Part shown: positions 34,741 to 44,158 of the stretch, piece after piece | Position numbering within the stretch: the stretch's first letter is position 1 | Layout of the letters: each line of letters begins with the position of its first letter | From: Flavobacterium soli DSM 19725 | GTDB taxonomy: Bacteria > Bacteroidota > Bacteroidia > Flavobacteriales > Flavobacteriaceae | NCBI RefSeq assembly: GCF_000422705.1 | Contig: NZ_AUGO01000007.1 | Location: 124,001 to 188,000, forward strand | Direction of reading: 5' to 3' | DNA length: 64,000 nt | Translations under genes and position numbers: made by a program | Notes under the pieces: model-generated | The model's input: the letters and a program-made list of their open reading frames with translations, nothing else | What the model was told of the DNA's origin: nothing | The model's database searches: none

Positions 34741-35628
34741 TTAATTTTCAACTATTAAGATTTCGACTCTTCTATTTGCTGCACGTTCTTCTTCGTTTTT
34801 TTCTGGTAATGGATGAATGGGTTGTGTGCTGCCAAAGCCTTTGAAAGTGACTCTGGTTTTTTCTATCCCTTGACCTACAAGGAAATTCTTGATAGCTTTT
34901 GCTCTTTCTTCAGAAAGCTTGCCTTTGTTAGATGGATTGCAACAAATATGACCTTGAATTTCGATTTTCAAGGTTGGATTGTTTTGCATTACTAATAATA
35001 ACTCATATAATTTTCCTCTTGATTCATTGACAATTGCAAAGGTATTGAACTGGAAATTCAGATTTTCAATTTTTAATTTTTCGCCTGCTTTTGATTCGTT
35101 TACTTGCTTCATAAAGTCAACATCAAGCTTATATTCGGATGTGGTTCCATTTGGATTACTGATGGAAATTTTATCGGGATAATTGACAACTGGCTTTGGT
35201 TTTACTTCAGCTATTTCTGGTTTTTTGATGCCTAAAATTTCATCTTCACGGGCTAAATCTTTTTGAAGGATATAATAAATAGTTACCTTCCTATTTTGTG
35301 ATTTATCATCGGATTGATTGTGCAATTCTCCAAAACTACGGGTTTTGAAATCTTCACGGATTTTTACCTTATCAGCAATCTCGTTAAATATAAAATTGAC
35401 ACGCTTTTTTGCCAAAGTATCATTGAAACCTATACTTCCATCTTCATCTGTATAGCCATTTATAGCTACAATTTTCACTTCCTTGTTGGCTTCCATCCAA
35501 TCCTTTAATTTGGTGATCTCGGCTTTTTGCAATTCGAATTTATTGCTTTCGAAGAATACAGAAAATTTTTCCTGCGAAAATCCAGAAAGTGCTAATAAAA
35601 AAAATAATATAGATACGTATTTTGTCAT
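34741..35628 (-). CDS. OmpA-family protein with two OmpA-like domains
   Basis: A 295-residue exported protein. Signal peptide ends GFSQ (about 18). A first OmpA-C-like module (20-125: FESNKFELQKAEITKL, INGYTDEDGS, NRKVTIYYI) and a second full module (195-295: LNFQFNTFAIVNES, IEIQGHICCNPSNKGKLSEE, RVTFKGFGSTQP, NRRVEILIVEN). The D/R residues that bind diaminopimelate are partly present (GHICC in place of GHTD, NRRVE kept). It presumably ties the outer membrane to peptidoglycan. A paralog follows upstream. Confidence 0.9.
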   Translation of the reverse strand: MTKYVSILFFLLALSGFSQEKFSVFFESNKFELQKAEITKLKDWMEANKEVKIVAINGYTDEDGSIGFNDTLAKKRVNFIFNEIADKVKIREDFKTRSFGELHNQSDDKSQNRKVTIYYILQKDLAREDEILGIKKPEIAEVKPKPVVNYPDKISISNPNGTTSEYKLDVDFMKQVNESKAGEKLKIENLNFQFNTFAIVNESRGKLYELLLVMQNNPTLKIEIQGHICCNPSNKGKLSEERAKAIKNFLVGQGIEKTRVTFKGFGSTQPIHPLPEKNEEERAANRRVEILIVEN

Positions 35629-35659
35629 TTGAAAATATTCGTTTTCACGAAAGTAAGTA

Positions 35660-36454
35660 TTATTTACTGATTACCATAATTTCTACCCTTCTATTGGCAT
35701 CTCGCTCTGCTTCACTTTTTTCTGGCAAGGGATAAATTGGTTTTGCACTTCCGAAGCTTTTAAAGGCTAGTCGGTTTTTGTTGATTCCGTTTTTGATCAG
35801 GAAATTATAGACCATTTTGGCTCTTAATAATGCAATTTGATGTGTATCATCAATCATACAACAAATATGACCATGAATTTCTATTTTGAGTGTTTCGTTG
35901 GTTTTCATTATTTGCAACAAATCTTCCAAGATTGGTCGGGATTCTACCCTAACAATATCACTGTGGTTATAAAAATTTAGGTTTTCCAGTTTCAGCTTCT
36001 CTCCTACTTTTGATTGTGTAATTTGCTTTTGGAGTTTTGATTCCACTATTGGCAATTCCTTTATTGTTTCTTCCTTTTGAACAACAATTTTAGTATAGTA
36101 AACAATTACTTTTCGATTCTCAGCTTGTACTTCAGATTGTTTAAAGTTTTCGCCAAAACCAATTATTTCAGGATTGTTCATATTCAAATGCTGTGACTGC
36201 AAAATTTTCAAAACTGAATTTGTCCTTCTCAAAGATAACTCTTTGTTATATTCATCAGTATCTACAAAATCGCAATAGCCTTCTATTTTAGTAACCTCGA
36301 TTGAGTCATTGGCTTTAAGCCAATTGTTTAATTTTTCGATAGATTTTTCATTTGGAACGTCTCTATCAAATTCAAAAAATAATTCTAGTTTTTCTTGAGC
36401 AGATAATAGGTTTGCAAATAAAAGCAATAGTAGGGTTGCGTATTTTCGTTTCAT
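35660..36454 (-). CDS. OmpA-family protein, paralog of neighbour
   Basis: A 264-residue exported protein very like the gene next to it (31 bp away, same strand): signal peptide ending LSAQ, a first diverged OmpA-like half (FEFDRDVPNEKSIEKLNNWL, IEGYCDFVDTDEYN), and a second half with IEIHGHICCMIDDTHQ, FKSFGSAKPIYPLPE and NRRVEIMVISK. The pair clearly arose by tandem duplication. The middle linker is shorter than in the neighbour. Confidence 0.9.
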   Translation of the reverse strand: MKRKYATLLLLLFANLLSAQEKLELFFEFDRDVPNEKSIEKLNNWLKANDSIEVTKIEGYCDFVDTDEYNKELSLRRTNSVLKILQSQHLNMNNPEIIGFGENFKQSEVQAENRKVIVYYTKIVVQKEETIKELPIVESKLQKQITQSKVGEKLKLENLNFYNHSDIVRVESRPILEDLLQIMKTNETLKIEIHGHICCMIDDTHQIALLRAKMVYNFLIKNGINKNRLAFKSFGSAKPIYPLPEKSEAERDANRRVEIMVISK

Positions 36455-36501
36455 TCGATAATTTTTATTTTAAACGGCGAGTTTAGAGTATTATTATATA
36501 A

Positions 36502-36537
36502 AAAAACACCTGCAAATATAAACTTACAGGTGTTTTT
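36502..36537 (-). terminator. Terminator of glutamine synthetase gene
   Basis: AAAAACACCTG / CAGGTGTTTTT arms with a 14-base loop. Confidence 0.85.
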
Positions 36538-36554
36538 AGAATATTTAGAAAAAA

Positions 36555-38744
36555 TTATCTTGTGAACAATAATTCTCTGTATTTAGTCAACGTCCAAGTT
36601 TCGTCGTCTACCAAAAGTTCAAGTTTATCACAGTGTTCTCTGATTACTTCGAAATAAGGTTTCACTTGATCACAGTATGATTCGGCCATTTTGTAACCAT
36701 CAGTCAATGCATTTGCATTTTTTCTAGCTTCTGTCATGGCTTCAACATTGGTATTGATTCCTTCAATATGACCTGAAATTTCTCTGATTAGAACGATTTG
36801 TTCTTTACCGATTTTCTCAAACTCTGAACCAAAAATTTCTTTCAATCCTTTTACGTTTTCAATCAAGGTGTTTTGATATTTGATAGCTGTTGGAATCACA
36901 TGATTTCTAGCAATATCACCTAAAACTCTACCTTCGATTTGGATTTTTTTAGTGTATTCTTCTAACTCGATTTCATAACGAGCCTCAACCTCAACGTGGT
37001 TCATGATTTTCAAATCACTGAACAAATCCAAAGCTTGTTGAGAAACTTTTGCTTTCAAAGCAGATGGAGTAGTCTTGAAATTACTCAAACCTCTTTTCTT
37101 AGCCTCTTTTTCCCAAGCTTCGCTGTATCCATCCCCTTCGAAAAGAATATTTTTAGAAGTTTTGATGTATTCTCTCAATACATTGAAAATTGCTTCGTCT
37201 TTTTTCAAGTCTTTTTTCTCGATCAAATTATCCACTTGAGCTTTGAAATCAATCAACTGTTTTGCAACGATAGCATTTAGAGTTGTCATTGCATTTGCAC
37301 AGTTTGCAGATGAACCAACAGCTCTGAACTCGAATTTATTTCCGGTAAAGGCAAAAGGCGAAGTTCTATTTCTATCGGTGTTATCCAAAAGAACGTCTGG
37401 AAGTTTACCCACAACATTCAACTTCAAATCAGTTTTTTCTTCTGGAGATAATTTTCCGTCTGAAACACCTTCTAGGTTAGCCAAAACTCTTGTCAATTGT
37501 TCTCCAATGAAAACTGAAATAATTGCTGGAGGAGCTTCGTTAGCACCAAGTCTATGATCATTACTTGCTGTAGCAATAGCGGCTCTCAATAATGATTCAT
37601 ACGTATCAACAGCTTTGATTGTGTTTACAAAGAAAGTCAAAAATTGCAAGTTACTCATTGGGGTTTTTCCTGGACTCAACAAGTTTACACCTGTATCAGT
37701 CGCCAATGACCAGTTATTATGTTTTCCAGAACCATTAACTCCTTTGAAAGGTTTTTCATGGAAAAGAACTTTAAAATCGTGACGTTCCCCCACTTTAGAC
37801 ATCACATCCATTAACAGAGAGTTGTGGTCAACGGCTAAATTGGTTTCTTCAAAAATCGGAGCCAATTCAAATTGATTTGGAGCAACTTCGTTGTGACGCG
37901 TTTTTACCGGAATACCCAAAAGCATACATTCTTCTTCCAATTCTCTCATATAATTCAAGGCACGAGAAGGAATAGAACCAAAATAATGATCGTCTAATTG
38001 TTGTCCTTTTGCAGATGTATGTCCCAAAAGTGTTCTTCCTGTCATGATGATATCAGGACGAGAATTTGCCAAAGAGCTATCAATTAGGAAATATTCTTGT
38101 TCCCAACCTAAAGTAGCCGTAACTTTCTTTACATTCTTATCAAAATATTTGCAAACTTCTGTTGCAGCTTCGTCAATTGAATTCAAAGCTCTCAATAAAG
38201 GTGTTTTATAATCTAATGCTTCTCCTGTGTAAGAAATAAATACAGTTGGAATACATAAAGTTGTTCCAAAGATAAAAGCTGGAGATGTTGGATCCCAAGC
38301 CGTATAACCACGAGCTTCGAATGTATTTCTGATTCCCCCATTTGGAAAACTTGAAGCATCCGGCTCTTGTTGCACCAATTGAGCTCCACCAAATTTTTCA
38401 AAAACCTCTTTTCCATCATAAGAAGTTTCAAAAAAAGCATCGTGCTTTTCAGCAGTTGTTCCTGTTAGGGGTTGAAACCAGTGTGTATAATGAGTCACTC
38501 CTTTAGACAAAGCCCACTCTTTCATACCCATAGCGATATAATCTGCTAATTTTCTGTCAATTTTTGTTCCGTGCTGTACTGCATCCTGAACACCTTTAAA
38601 AGCATCTGAAGTCAAGAACTGCTTCATTGCTTTATCATTAAAAACATTTGCACCGAAGATGGTTGATTTTCTCTCGGCCTCTTCAAATTTAACTGGTTTT
38701 CTGTTGGAAGCTTCTTTTAGAGCCTGAAAACGTAATGTTGACAT
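36555..38744 (-). CDS. glnN: Glutamine synthetase type III
   Basis: A 729-residue glutamine synthetase of the large GSIII type, typical of Bacteroidota. It condenses glutamate and ammonia with ATP and forms dodecamers. Seen: EARGYTAWDPTSPAFIFGTT, the glutamate/ammonia site KTRHNEVAPNQFELAPIFEE, the ATP site FHEKPFKGVNGSGKHNNWSL, and RNRTSPFAFTGNKFEFRAVG. The start at 38744 (MSTLRFQALKEASNRKP) matches the family N-terminus. Its upstream region has a good promoter and a palindrome. Confidence 0.96.
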   Translation of the reverse strand: MSTLRFQALKEASNRKPVKFEEAERKSTIFGANVFNDKAMKQFLTSDAFKGVQDAVQHGTKIDRKLADYIAMGMKEWALSKGVTHYTHWFQPLTGTTAEKHDAFFETSYDGKEVFEKFGGAQLVQQEPDASSFPNGGIRNTFEARGYTAWDPTSPAFIFGTTLCIPTVFISYTGEALDYKTPLLRALNSIDEAATEVCKYFDKNVKKVTATLGWEQEYFLIDSSLANSRPDIIMTGRTLLGHTSAKGQQLDDHYFGSIPSRALNYMRELEEECMLLGIPVKTRHNEVAPNQFELAPIFEETNLAVDHNSLLMDVMSKVGERHDFKVLFHEKPFKGVNGSGKHNNWSLATDTGVNLLSPGKTPMSNLQFLTFFVNTIKAVDTYESLLRAAIATASNDHRLGANEAPPAIISVFIGEQLTRVLANLEGVSDGKLSPEEKTDLKLNVVGKLPDVLLDNTDRNRTSPFAFTGNKFEFRAVGSSANCANAMTTLNAIVAKQLIDFKAQVDNLIEKKDLKKDEAIFNVLREYIKTSKNILFEGDGYSEAWEKEAKKRGLSNFKTTPSALKAKVSQQALDLFSDLKIMNHVEVEARYEIELEEYTKKIQIEGRVLGDIARNHVIPTAIKYQNTLIENVKGLKEIFGSEFEKIGKEQIVLIREISGHIEGINTNVEAMTEARKNANALTDGYKMAESYCDQVKPYFEVIREHCDKLELLVDDETWTLTKYRELLFTR

Positions 38745-38787
38745 AAAAATAAGTTTTAAAAGTTATTATACCCCTACTAATTCGATG

Positions 38788-38841
38788 CAAAGATATTATT
38801 TTTTTGAATCTGAAAAACAAATACCCTATTTTTTTAGGGGT
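38788..38841 (-). promoter_or_regulatory. Glutamine synthetase promoter with palindromic site
   Basis: On the minus strand TTTG (38818-38821), 22-bp spacer, TATCTTTG (38788-38795). Just upstream of the -33, ACCCTATTTTTTTAGGGGT (38823-38841) is an imperfect palindrome. A further ACCCCTA lies downstream of the start at 38770-38776. These could be binding sites for a nitrogen regulator. Confidence 0.55.
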
Positions 38842-39020
38842 GAAAATGAATTTTTATCAAAATACAGCAAAATATCGGGATTTTAAGCATCGAACACAAA
38901 GAAGTATCATTATATAATTACCAACATAAAGTTAAATACGTTAAATAATGTATAATCCATTTCGAAGGCTGATGAATTATGGGTAACTTTAGAAAACAAA
39001 TTGCTAAACAAAATAAATTT

Positions 39021-39287
39021 ATGAGTAACAAAAAATTAATTATAGGAGTAGCAGCGGGAGTTGCTTTCCTAACAGCCGTTGGAATTCTTTTATACAAAAA
39101 GAAAAAAACGAAGAAAGAACGTTTTATGGACGAAGCCGAAGAACTAGCCGATAACTTTAAATCGAAATTAAATCATCTACAGCGTAAGGCTCAAAAGGAA
39201 TTTAAAAATGTTTCTTCTACGGGCGAAGATTTGACCAATGTAGCAAAAGAACGAGTGACTGACTGGTTGAGTAAAGCTGGTAATTAA
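39021..39287 (+). CDS. YtxH-like small membrane protein
   Basis: An 88-residue protein starting MSNKKLIIGVAAG at 39021 (an in-frame ATG 42 bp upstream is less likely). A single membrane helix (5-23) is followed by a basic stretch YKKKKTKKER and an amphipathic helical tail resembling YtxH/late-embryogenesis-like small proteins (DEAEELADNFKSKLNHLQRK). Function unknown; the family is often stress-related. It has its own terminator. Confidence 0.75.
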   Translation: MSNKKLIIGVAAGVAFLTAVGILLYKKKKTKKERFMDEAEELADNFKSKLNHLQRKAQKEFKNVSSTGEDLTNVAKERVTDWLSKAGN

Positions 39288-39313
39288 CTTAGTAACAAAT
39301 CAATATTTTTATG

Positions 39314-39345
39314 AAAGCTTTACTTTTTTAGTAAAGCTTTTTTTG
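39314..39345 (+). terminator. Terminator of YtxH-like gene
   Basis: AAAGCTTTAC / GTAAAGCTTT arms and T run. Confidence 0.85.
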
Positions 39346-39498
39346 ATTTGTATAAATATGTTAAAACACGAATTCTGTAATATTTTCAAAATATACTATA
39401 ACTGTTAGAGGTGTTTTTTAAAGAATTTTACCCTATCTGAAAGCTACCCTGATTTCTCCTTTCTTTAGATAAAATAAACCTACTAAAATTGCACAAAA

Positions 39499-41868
39499 AT
39501 GGAAAATGCCAACCTTTACAACAAAACTGGAAGTTTGAAATTCATGCCCCATACTTCTAAGATAGCTACAGACTTTTTTACAGATAAGAAAAAAACTTTT
39601 GAACAAACCTTACCTGAAATATTGGTCTTGACCACTTATCCTCCAAGAGAATGCGGAATAGCAACATATTCTGAGGATTTGATTAAAGCCTTACGCAATC
39701 AATTTGTCTATTCATTTGACATAAAAATTTGTGCATTGGAAAGCAAAAAAGAAAAGCACACCTATAGTAATAAGGATGTGAAATACATTTTAGACACATC
39801 CGATTCACAATCCTATGAAGATCTGGCTCAAAAAATCAATAACGATAGCAACATCAAGATTGTTTTGCTCCAGCATGAATTTGGTTTATTTGCCGAAGGC
39901 GAAACTGCATTTTTAGAATTTGTAAAGCAAGTGAATAAACCCATTGTGTTTGTTTTTCATACCGTTTTACCAAGACCCGATGAAGTATTCAAACAAAAAG
40001 TGCAACATTTATTAGATCATGCTTCGGGAATAATTGTAATGACGCATGGTGCTTCGGAAATATTGACACGAGATTATATAGTAGAAGCTGAAAAAATTAG
40101 TGTGATTCCACACGGCACTCACTTGGTTCCACATTTGGACAAAACTGTTTTAAAAGAAAAATATGGTCTTCAAAATAGAAAAGTGCTTTCTACTTTCGGA
40201 TTGCTTAGTTCTGGAAAAAGTATTGAAACCACATTGGATGCTTTGCCCAATATAATCAAAACTTCTCCTGAAGTTATGTTTGTTATTATCGGAAAAACAC
40301 ATCCTACTGTTGCCTTAAACGAAGGAGAAAAATACCGTGAATTTCTACAGGAAAAAATCATCGATTTGAATTTGCAAAAGCATGTGAAATTCGTCAACAA
40401 ATATTTACCTCTCGACGAACTTTTAGAATATCTGCAATTGACGGATGTGTATTTGTTTACTTCTAAAGATCCTAATCAAGCTGTTAGCGGTACATTTGCC
40501 TATGCTTTAAGCTGTGGATGTCCAGTGGTTTCTACTCCAATTCCGCATGCAAAAGAATTTTTGTCGGGCGATACAGGCTTGCTTTTTGATTTTGGAAATT
40601 CTAAGGAATTGGCAGAATGCGTAAACCGGTTATTATTTGATGTACAATTGAAACAGAATATCATCAACAATGGTTTACATAAAATCACCTGTACAGCTTG
40701 GGAAAATTCGGCTGTAGCCCATGCCCAATTTTTGCAGAAGGTTTCGGATAATCAAATTGAATTGCATTATAAAAATCCAGATATCAATTTGGAACACATC
40801 AAAAAAATGACAACTGATTTTGGAATGTTGCAATTTTCGATTCTAAACCAGCCCGATATTAATTCAGGTTATACGATTGATGACAATGCCAGAGCCATGA
40901 TTGCCTTGTGTCAGCATTATAAAATGACACAAGATCCATCTGACTTGAAGTACATCAAAATCTATTTGGATTTTATCGAATATTGTGAGTGCAAGGACAA
41001 TCAGTTTTTGAATTATGTCGATTATAATAAAAATTTTACCGCTCAAAATTCCGAAGTTAATCTTGAGGATTCTACTGGAAGAGCGATTTGGGCTTTAGGA
41101 TATTTGATCTCCTTATCCCATATATTGCCCGAAGAACTCACCCACAAAGCCGAAAGCTTATTCGAAAGAACTTTTGAATCTTCACAAAATGTGCATTCGC
41201 CAAGAGCCATGGCTTTTATCATAAAAGGATTGTATTATTATAACAGATCGGTTGAAAACGAGAATACGGTGGAACTTACAACTATTCTTGCCAATAGATT
41301 AGTGCAAATGTATCGCCATGAATCTAGTCCTGGCTGGGAATGGTTTGAAAGTTACTTGACGTATGCCAATAGTGTGTTACCAGAAGCTCTTTTGTGTGCT
41401 TATACCATTACAGGAAATCATACTTATCAAATGATTGCCAAGGAAAGTATGGACTTCTTGATCGCAAAAACTTTTACAGAAAATGCCATTAAAGTGGTGA
41501 GTAATAGAAGTTGGGAAATCAAAGGCGAAAAGACTGAAATGTATGGTGAACAACCTATTGACGTAGCTTATACTATCATCACACTACGAAAATTTCATGA
41601 TATCTTTAAGGAAAAGCATTATTTGGACAAAATGGAAATGGCGTTTAACTGGTTTTTAGGCAATAATCACTTGAAGCAAATTATTTACAATCCGTGTACG
41701 GGTGGTTGCTTTGACGGATTAGAGGAAACAAATGTAAACCTCAACCAAGGAGCAGAATCTACAGTGAGTTATTTGATGGCTAGATTGATGAGCTACAAAT
41801 ATTTTGGGAACGAAAACAATGTTTACCAAAGAAGAAAAAGCAAAGTTTATAGCATGCAGCAATTGTAA
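39499..41868 (+). CDS. Glycosyltransferase family 4 fused to helical-toroid domain
   Basis: A 789-residue cytoplasmic protein. Residues 30-430 are a GT4/GT-B glycosyltransferase: LTTYPPRECGIATYSEDLIK at the start, nucleotide-sugar site with FTSKDPNQAVSGTFAYALSC and GCPVVSTPIPHAKEF. Residues 440-780 form an all-helical alpha/alpha toroid-like domain (DDNARAMIALCQHY, DSTGRAIWALGYL, SPRAMAFIIKGLYYY, ARLMSYKYFG), like a six-hairpin glycosidase or mannosidase-type fold. The fusion is known in Bacteroidota and likely makes or edits a mannose-type glycan; substrate unknown. Confidence 0.85.
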   Translation: MENANLYNKTGSLKFMPHTSKIATDFFTDKKKTFEQTLPEILVLTTYPPRECGIATYSEDLIKALRNQFVYSFDIKICALESKKEKHTYSNKDVKYILDTSDSQSYEDLAQKINNDSNIKIVLLQHEFGLFAEGETAFLEFVKQVNKPIVFVFHTVLPRPDEVFKQKVQHLLDHASGIIVMTHGASEILTRDYIVEAEKISVIPHGTHLVPHLDKTVLKEKYGLQNRKVLSTFGLLSSGKSIETTLDALPNIIKTSPEVMFVIIGKTHPTVALNEGEKYREFLQEKIIDLNLQKHVKFVNKYLPLDELLEYLQLTDVYLFTSKDPNQAVSGTFAYALSCGCPVVSTPIPHAKEFLSGDTGLLFDFGNSKELAECVNRLLFDVQLKQNIINNGLHKITCTAWENSAVAHAQFLQKVSDNQIELHYKNPDINLEHIKKMTTDFGMLQFSILNQPDINSGYTIDDNARAMIALCQHYKMTQDPSDLKYIKIYLDFIEYCECKDNQFLNYVDYNKNFTAQNSEVNLEDSTGRAIWALGYLISLSHILPEELTHKAESLFERTFESSQNVHSPRAMAFIIKGLYYYNRSVENENTVELTTILANRLVQMYRHESSPGWEWFESYLTYANSVLPEALLCAYTITGNHTYQMIAKESMDFLIAKTFTENAIKVVSNRSWEIKGEKTEMYGEQPIDVAYTIITLRKFHDIFKEKHYLDKMEMAFNWFLGNNHLKQIIYNPCTGGCFDGLEETNVNLNQGAESTVSYLMARLMSYKYFGNENNVYQRRKSKVYSMQQL

Positions 41869-41900
41869 ACTATAATTTAAAAAAAATAAATTTCAATACA

Positions 41901-41982
41901 AATTGCACAAATTTTCACTAAAGATGAAGGAAAATTTGTGCAATTCTTTTTTAGAACTATTTCAATTTTAGAACTATTTCAA
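41901..41982. repeat. Hairpin plus perfect tandem 17-mer
   Basis: 41901-41916 and 41930-41945 form a 16-bp perfect hairpin AATTGCACAAATTTTC / GAAAATTTGTGCAATT, related to the hairpin near 19.35 kb. It is followed by two perfect direct copies of TTTTAGAACTATTTCAA (41949-41965, 41966-41982). Between convergent genes, so it may also end transcription. Confidence 0.75.
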
Positions 41983-42000
41983 TATAAAAATCTTTTTTTT

Positions 42001-43968
42001 TTACTGAATCGAAATCTTTTTAGTTGTTGTTTTCCCTTCGGATGAAATTTTAGCAAAATAAATTCCAGATGGAAAATCAATTGAGAATGAACTATTTCCT
42101 CTAAAAATTTTCGATAAAAGTTTTTGTCCTGTAATTGAATATAGTTCAATAGAAGCTTCGCCCTCAATTCCTGTAATATTGATGATGTTTTTCGCAGGAT
42201 TAGGATAAACGGCAGCTTTCAACTCAGTATTTTCATCAACAGACAAAGTAGAATACCAAGTTTCACCCGCATTAGCCCCCCAAATATAATCAGCTAAGTT
42301 TGGATAATCAATGAACGGATTTCGGTTAAATTGCCAAGTGTAGATATAATTGTTTCGGTTCATTTCAAAATCATCCGAAGGATCTGCAGTGTTCCACATC
42401 AATAAAGTTGCAAGATCACCAAGTTCGCCAACTGTTGTATCTGCTGGATTTCCATTCACAACCTCTAATCCATTGTAACGAATTGCCATATAAAAAACCG
42501 CTCGTGCCACATCGCCTTTCCAGCTTCCTTGATTGCCTGCAAAACCATTATAATCGGTCAAGCCAAAATCTTTATTGTTACGAGAACTATTTTCCTGAGC
42601 ATCTTCTGCACGAATATGATGGGCATCGGCATGACCGTGAATAATCATATCGGCACTTGTAGCTTCCCACACATTCATTCCATCAGGTGTATCCGATGTA
42701 GCGTTTGAAAAACCTCCTCTTGATTGCGGATAAATATGTTCGCGGTTCCACTTTCCTGCTCCACTCCCGGTATCTTGTATTAAAAGTTTAGAACGAGGTT
42801 GTTCCTTATACATCATCCAAATTTGGTTGCTATTTAGCGGATTTTGGTCGGCTATTTTCAACATTTCAAAAACGTCACCATAATTATGAGCCCGAACAAC
42901 TGCTGGATTTGCAATAATATCCTGAATTGCCTGCTTTAGAACATCGCCTGCTTTTCCTTCTAAACTTTCATAATATCCTTCAGGAACCGTACTTGATACA
43001 ATTCCATAAGTTGGATTTAAAGGCGTCCCCCATGGTGCAACTTCATAATCATCGTCAATTATCTCAATATCGATATTATCATTCAAGCGATTATAACCAA
43101 AGGGCAAAGTACCAAACTTGATTTTTGCCACTTCATCGCCTTCGTCGTTTTCATCATCGATAATCTGGATGGTTGTTGTAAAACTATTTTCTCCAACAGG
43201 AATCAAAACCGAAGTCGTTCCCGAAAAATCGGAAGTATTAAAAGAACCGCTATTTAAGGTGAACGTAAATGCCAATTGCTCACTAACAGCAGATTGAGTG
43301 GTAAATGTAATATTGAAACTTTCTCCTTCATTATATTGCAATTCTGGCCCACTAATCGTTATTCCGTTAAAGATAAAACCACTTCCATCGTTGTGAGCTC
43401 CAGGAGTAGGATTCTTGGTTTCGAAGGTGCCATCAGCTTTTCTCTGAATCGATTGGGTTGGTCCTTGCCCATTTTCATTTTCGTTATACTGAACCGTTAT
43501 TCCCAAAAGAGCCATCAAGGCTACAGCATCATCATCGCTTGTATCATAACCAACGGCATCAATCAAGTTGGTTGATGTGGCTAAAGTTCCATCAGGGAAA
43601 TCTTCAAAATTGCCAAGATAAATTGCAATTGCATCGGCTCCGTTTTCGAGCAAATTATCGCCAAAAATCTTTTCTGGAACCGGAGAAACAGAGGTACTTC
43701 CTATAAGTATCAAACCGTTAATATCAGTAGTCAATCCATCTAGATCCAAAGTATAATAACTACTATTTGCCGTACTTGAACTAGGATTTCCATTGAAACA
43801 TACCAAAACATATCCGTCAAGCGGAAAATTAGGCACATCGGATTTCAATTCTACGAACTCTTTGGTATCGATACTCGGATTATCAGCATCAATTTCATTA
43901 ATGACAATTTGTGCATTCGAAATGAAGCAAAATGCAATCAATAGTATAGTATAGTAATATTTTTTCAT
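42001..43968 (-). CDS. Type IX-secreted endonuclease I with lamin-tail-like N-terminus
   Basis: A 655-residue exported nuclease. Signal peptide ends SNAQ (about residue 19). Residues 20-190 form a lamin-tail-like domain (IVINEIDADNPSIDTKEFVE). 200-310 form a Calx-beta-like domain (SFNITFTTQS, IIDDENDEGDEVAKI). 330-570 are the endonuclease I/NucM domain with GKWNREHIYPQSRGGF, whose His is catalytic. The last 70 residues are the type A type IX signal (AAVYPNPAKNIINITG ... GIYFAKISSEGKTTTKKI). It likely degrades extracellular DNA for nutrients. Confidence 0.93.
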   Translation of the reverse strand: MKKYYYTILLIAFCFISNAQIVINEIDADNPSIDTKEFVELKSDVPNFPLDGYVLVCFNGNPSSSTANSSYYTLDLDGLTTDINGLILIGSTSVSPVPEKIFGDNLLENGADAIAIYLGNFEDFPDGTLATSTNLIDAVGYDTSDDDAVALMALLGITVQYNENENGQGPTQSIQRKADGTFETKNPTPGAHNDGSGFIFNGITISGPELQYNEGESFNITFTTQSAVSEQLAFTFTLNSGSFNTSDFSGTTSVLIPVGENSFTTTIQIIDDENDEGDEVAKIKFGTLPFGYNRLNDNIDIEIIDDDYEVAPWGTPLNPTYGIVSSTVPEGYYESLEGKAGDVLKQAIQDIIANPAVVRAHNYGDVFEMLKIADQNPLNSNQIWMMYKEQPRSKLLIQDTGSGAGKWNREHIYPQSRGGFSNATSDTPDGMNVWEATSADMIIHGHADAHHIRAEDAQENSSRNNKDFGLTDYNGFAGNQGSWKGDVARAVFYMAIRYNGLEVVNGNPADTTVGELGDLATLLMWNTADPSDDFEMNRNNYIYTWQFNRNPFIDYPNLADYIWGANAGETWYSTLSVDENTELKAAVYPNPAKNIINITGIEGEASIELYSITGQKLLSKIFRGNSSFSIDFPSGIYFAKISSEGKTTTKKISIQ

Positions 43969-44123
43969 CAGAGATAATTTGTGTAAAAATAAGAAATTTA
44001 AAGTAGCACCTCATATCGTACTGAAAATGAATACAATTACTTAACACCAAAAATGAGCATTACTATTTGCAAATTCCCCAAAACATTTCATCCCAAAACA
44101 AAAACCACTCCCAATTAAATTGC

Positions 44124-44131
44124 TATTTTTG
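44124..44131 (+). promoter_or_regulatory. Putative udk operon -7 box
   Basis: TATTTTTG, perfect TAnnTTTG, 27 bp before udk. Confidence 0.5.
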
Positions 44132-44158
44132 CCTTTGACAAAACATAATATATAATAT

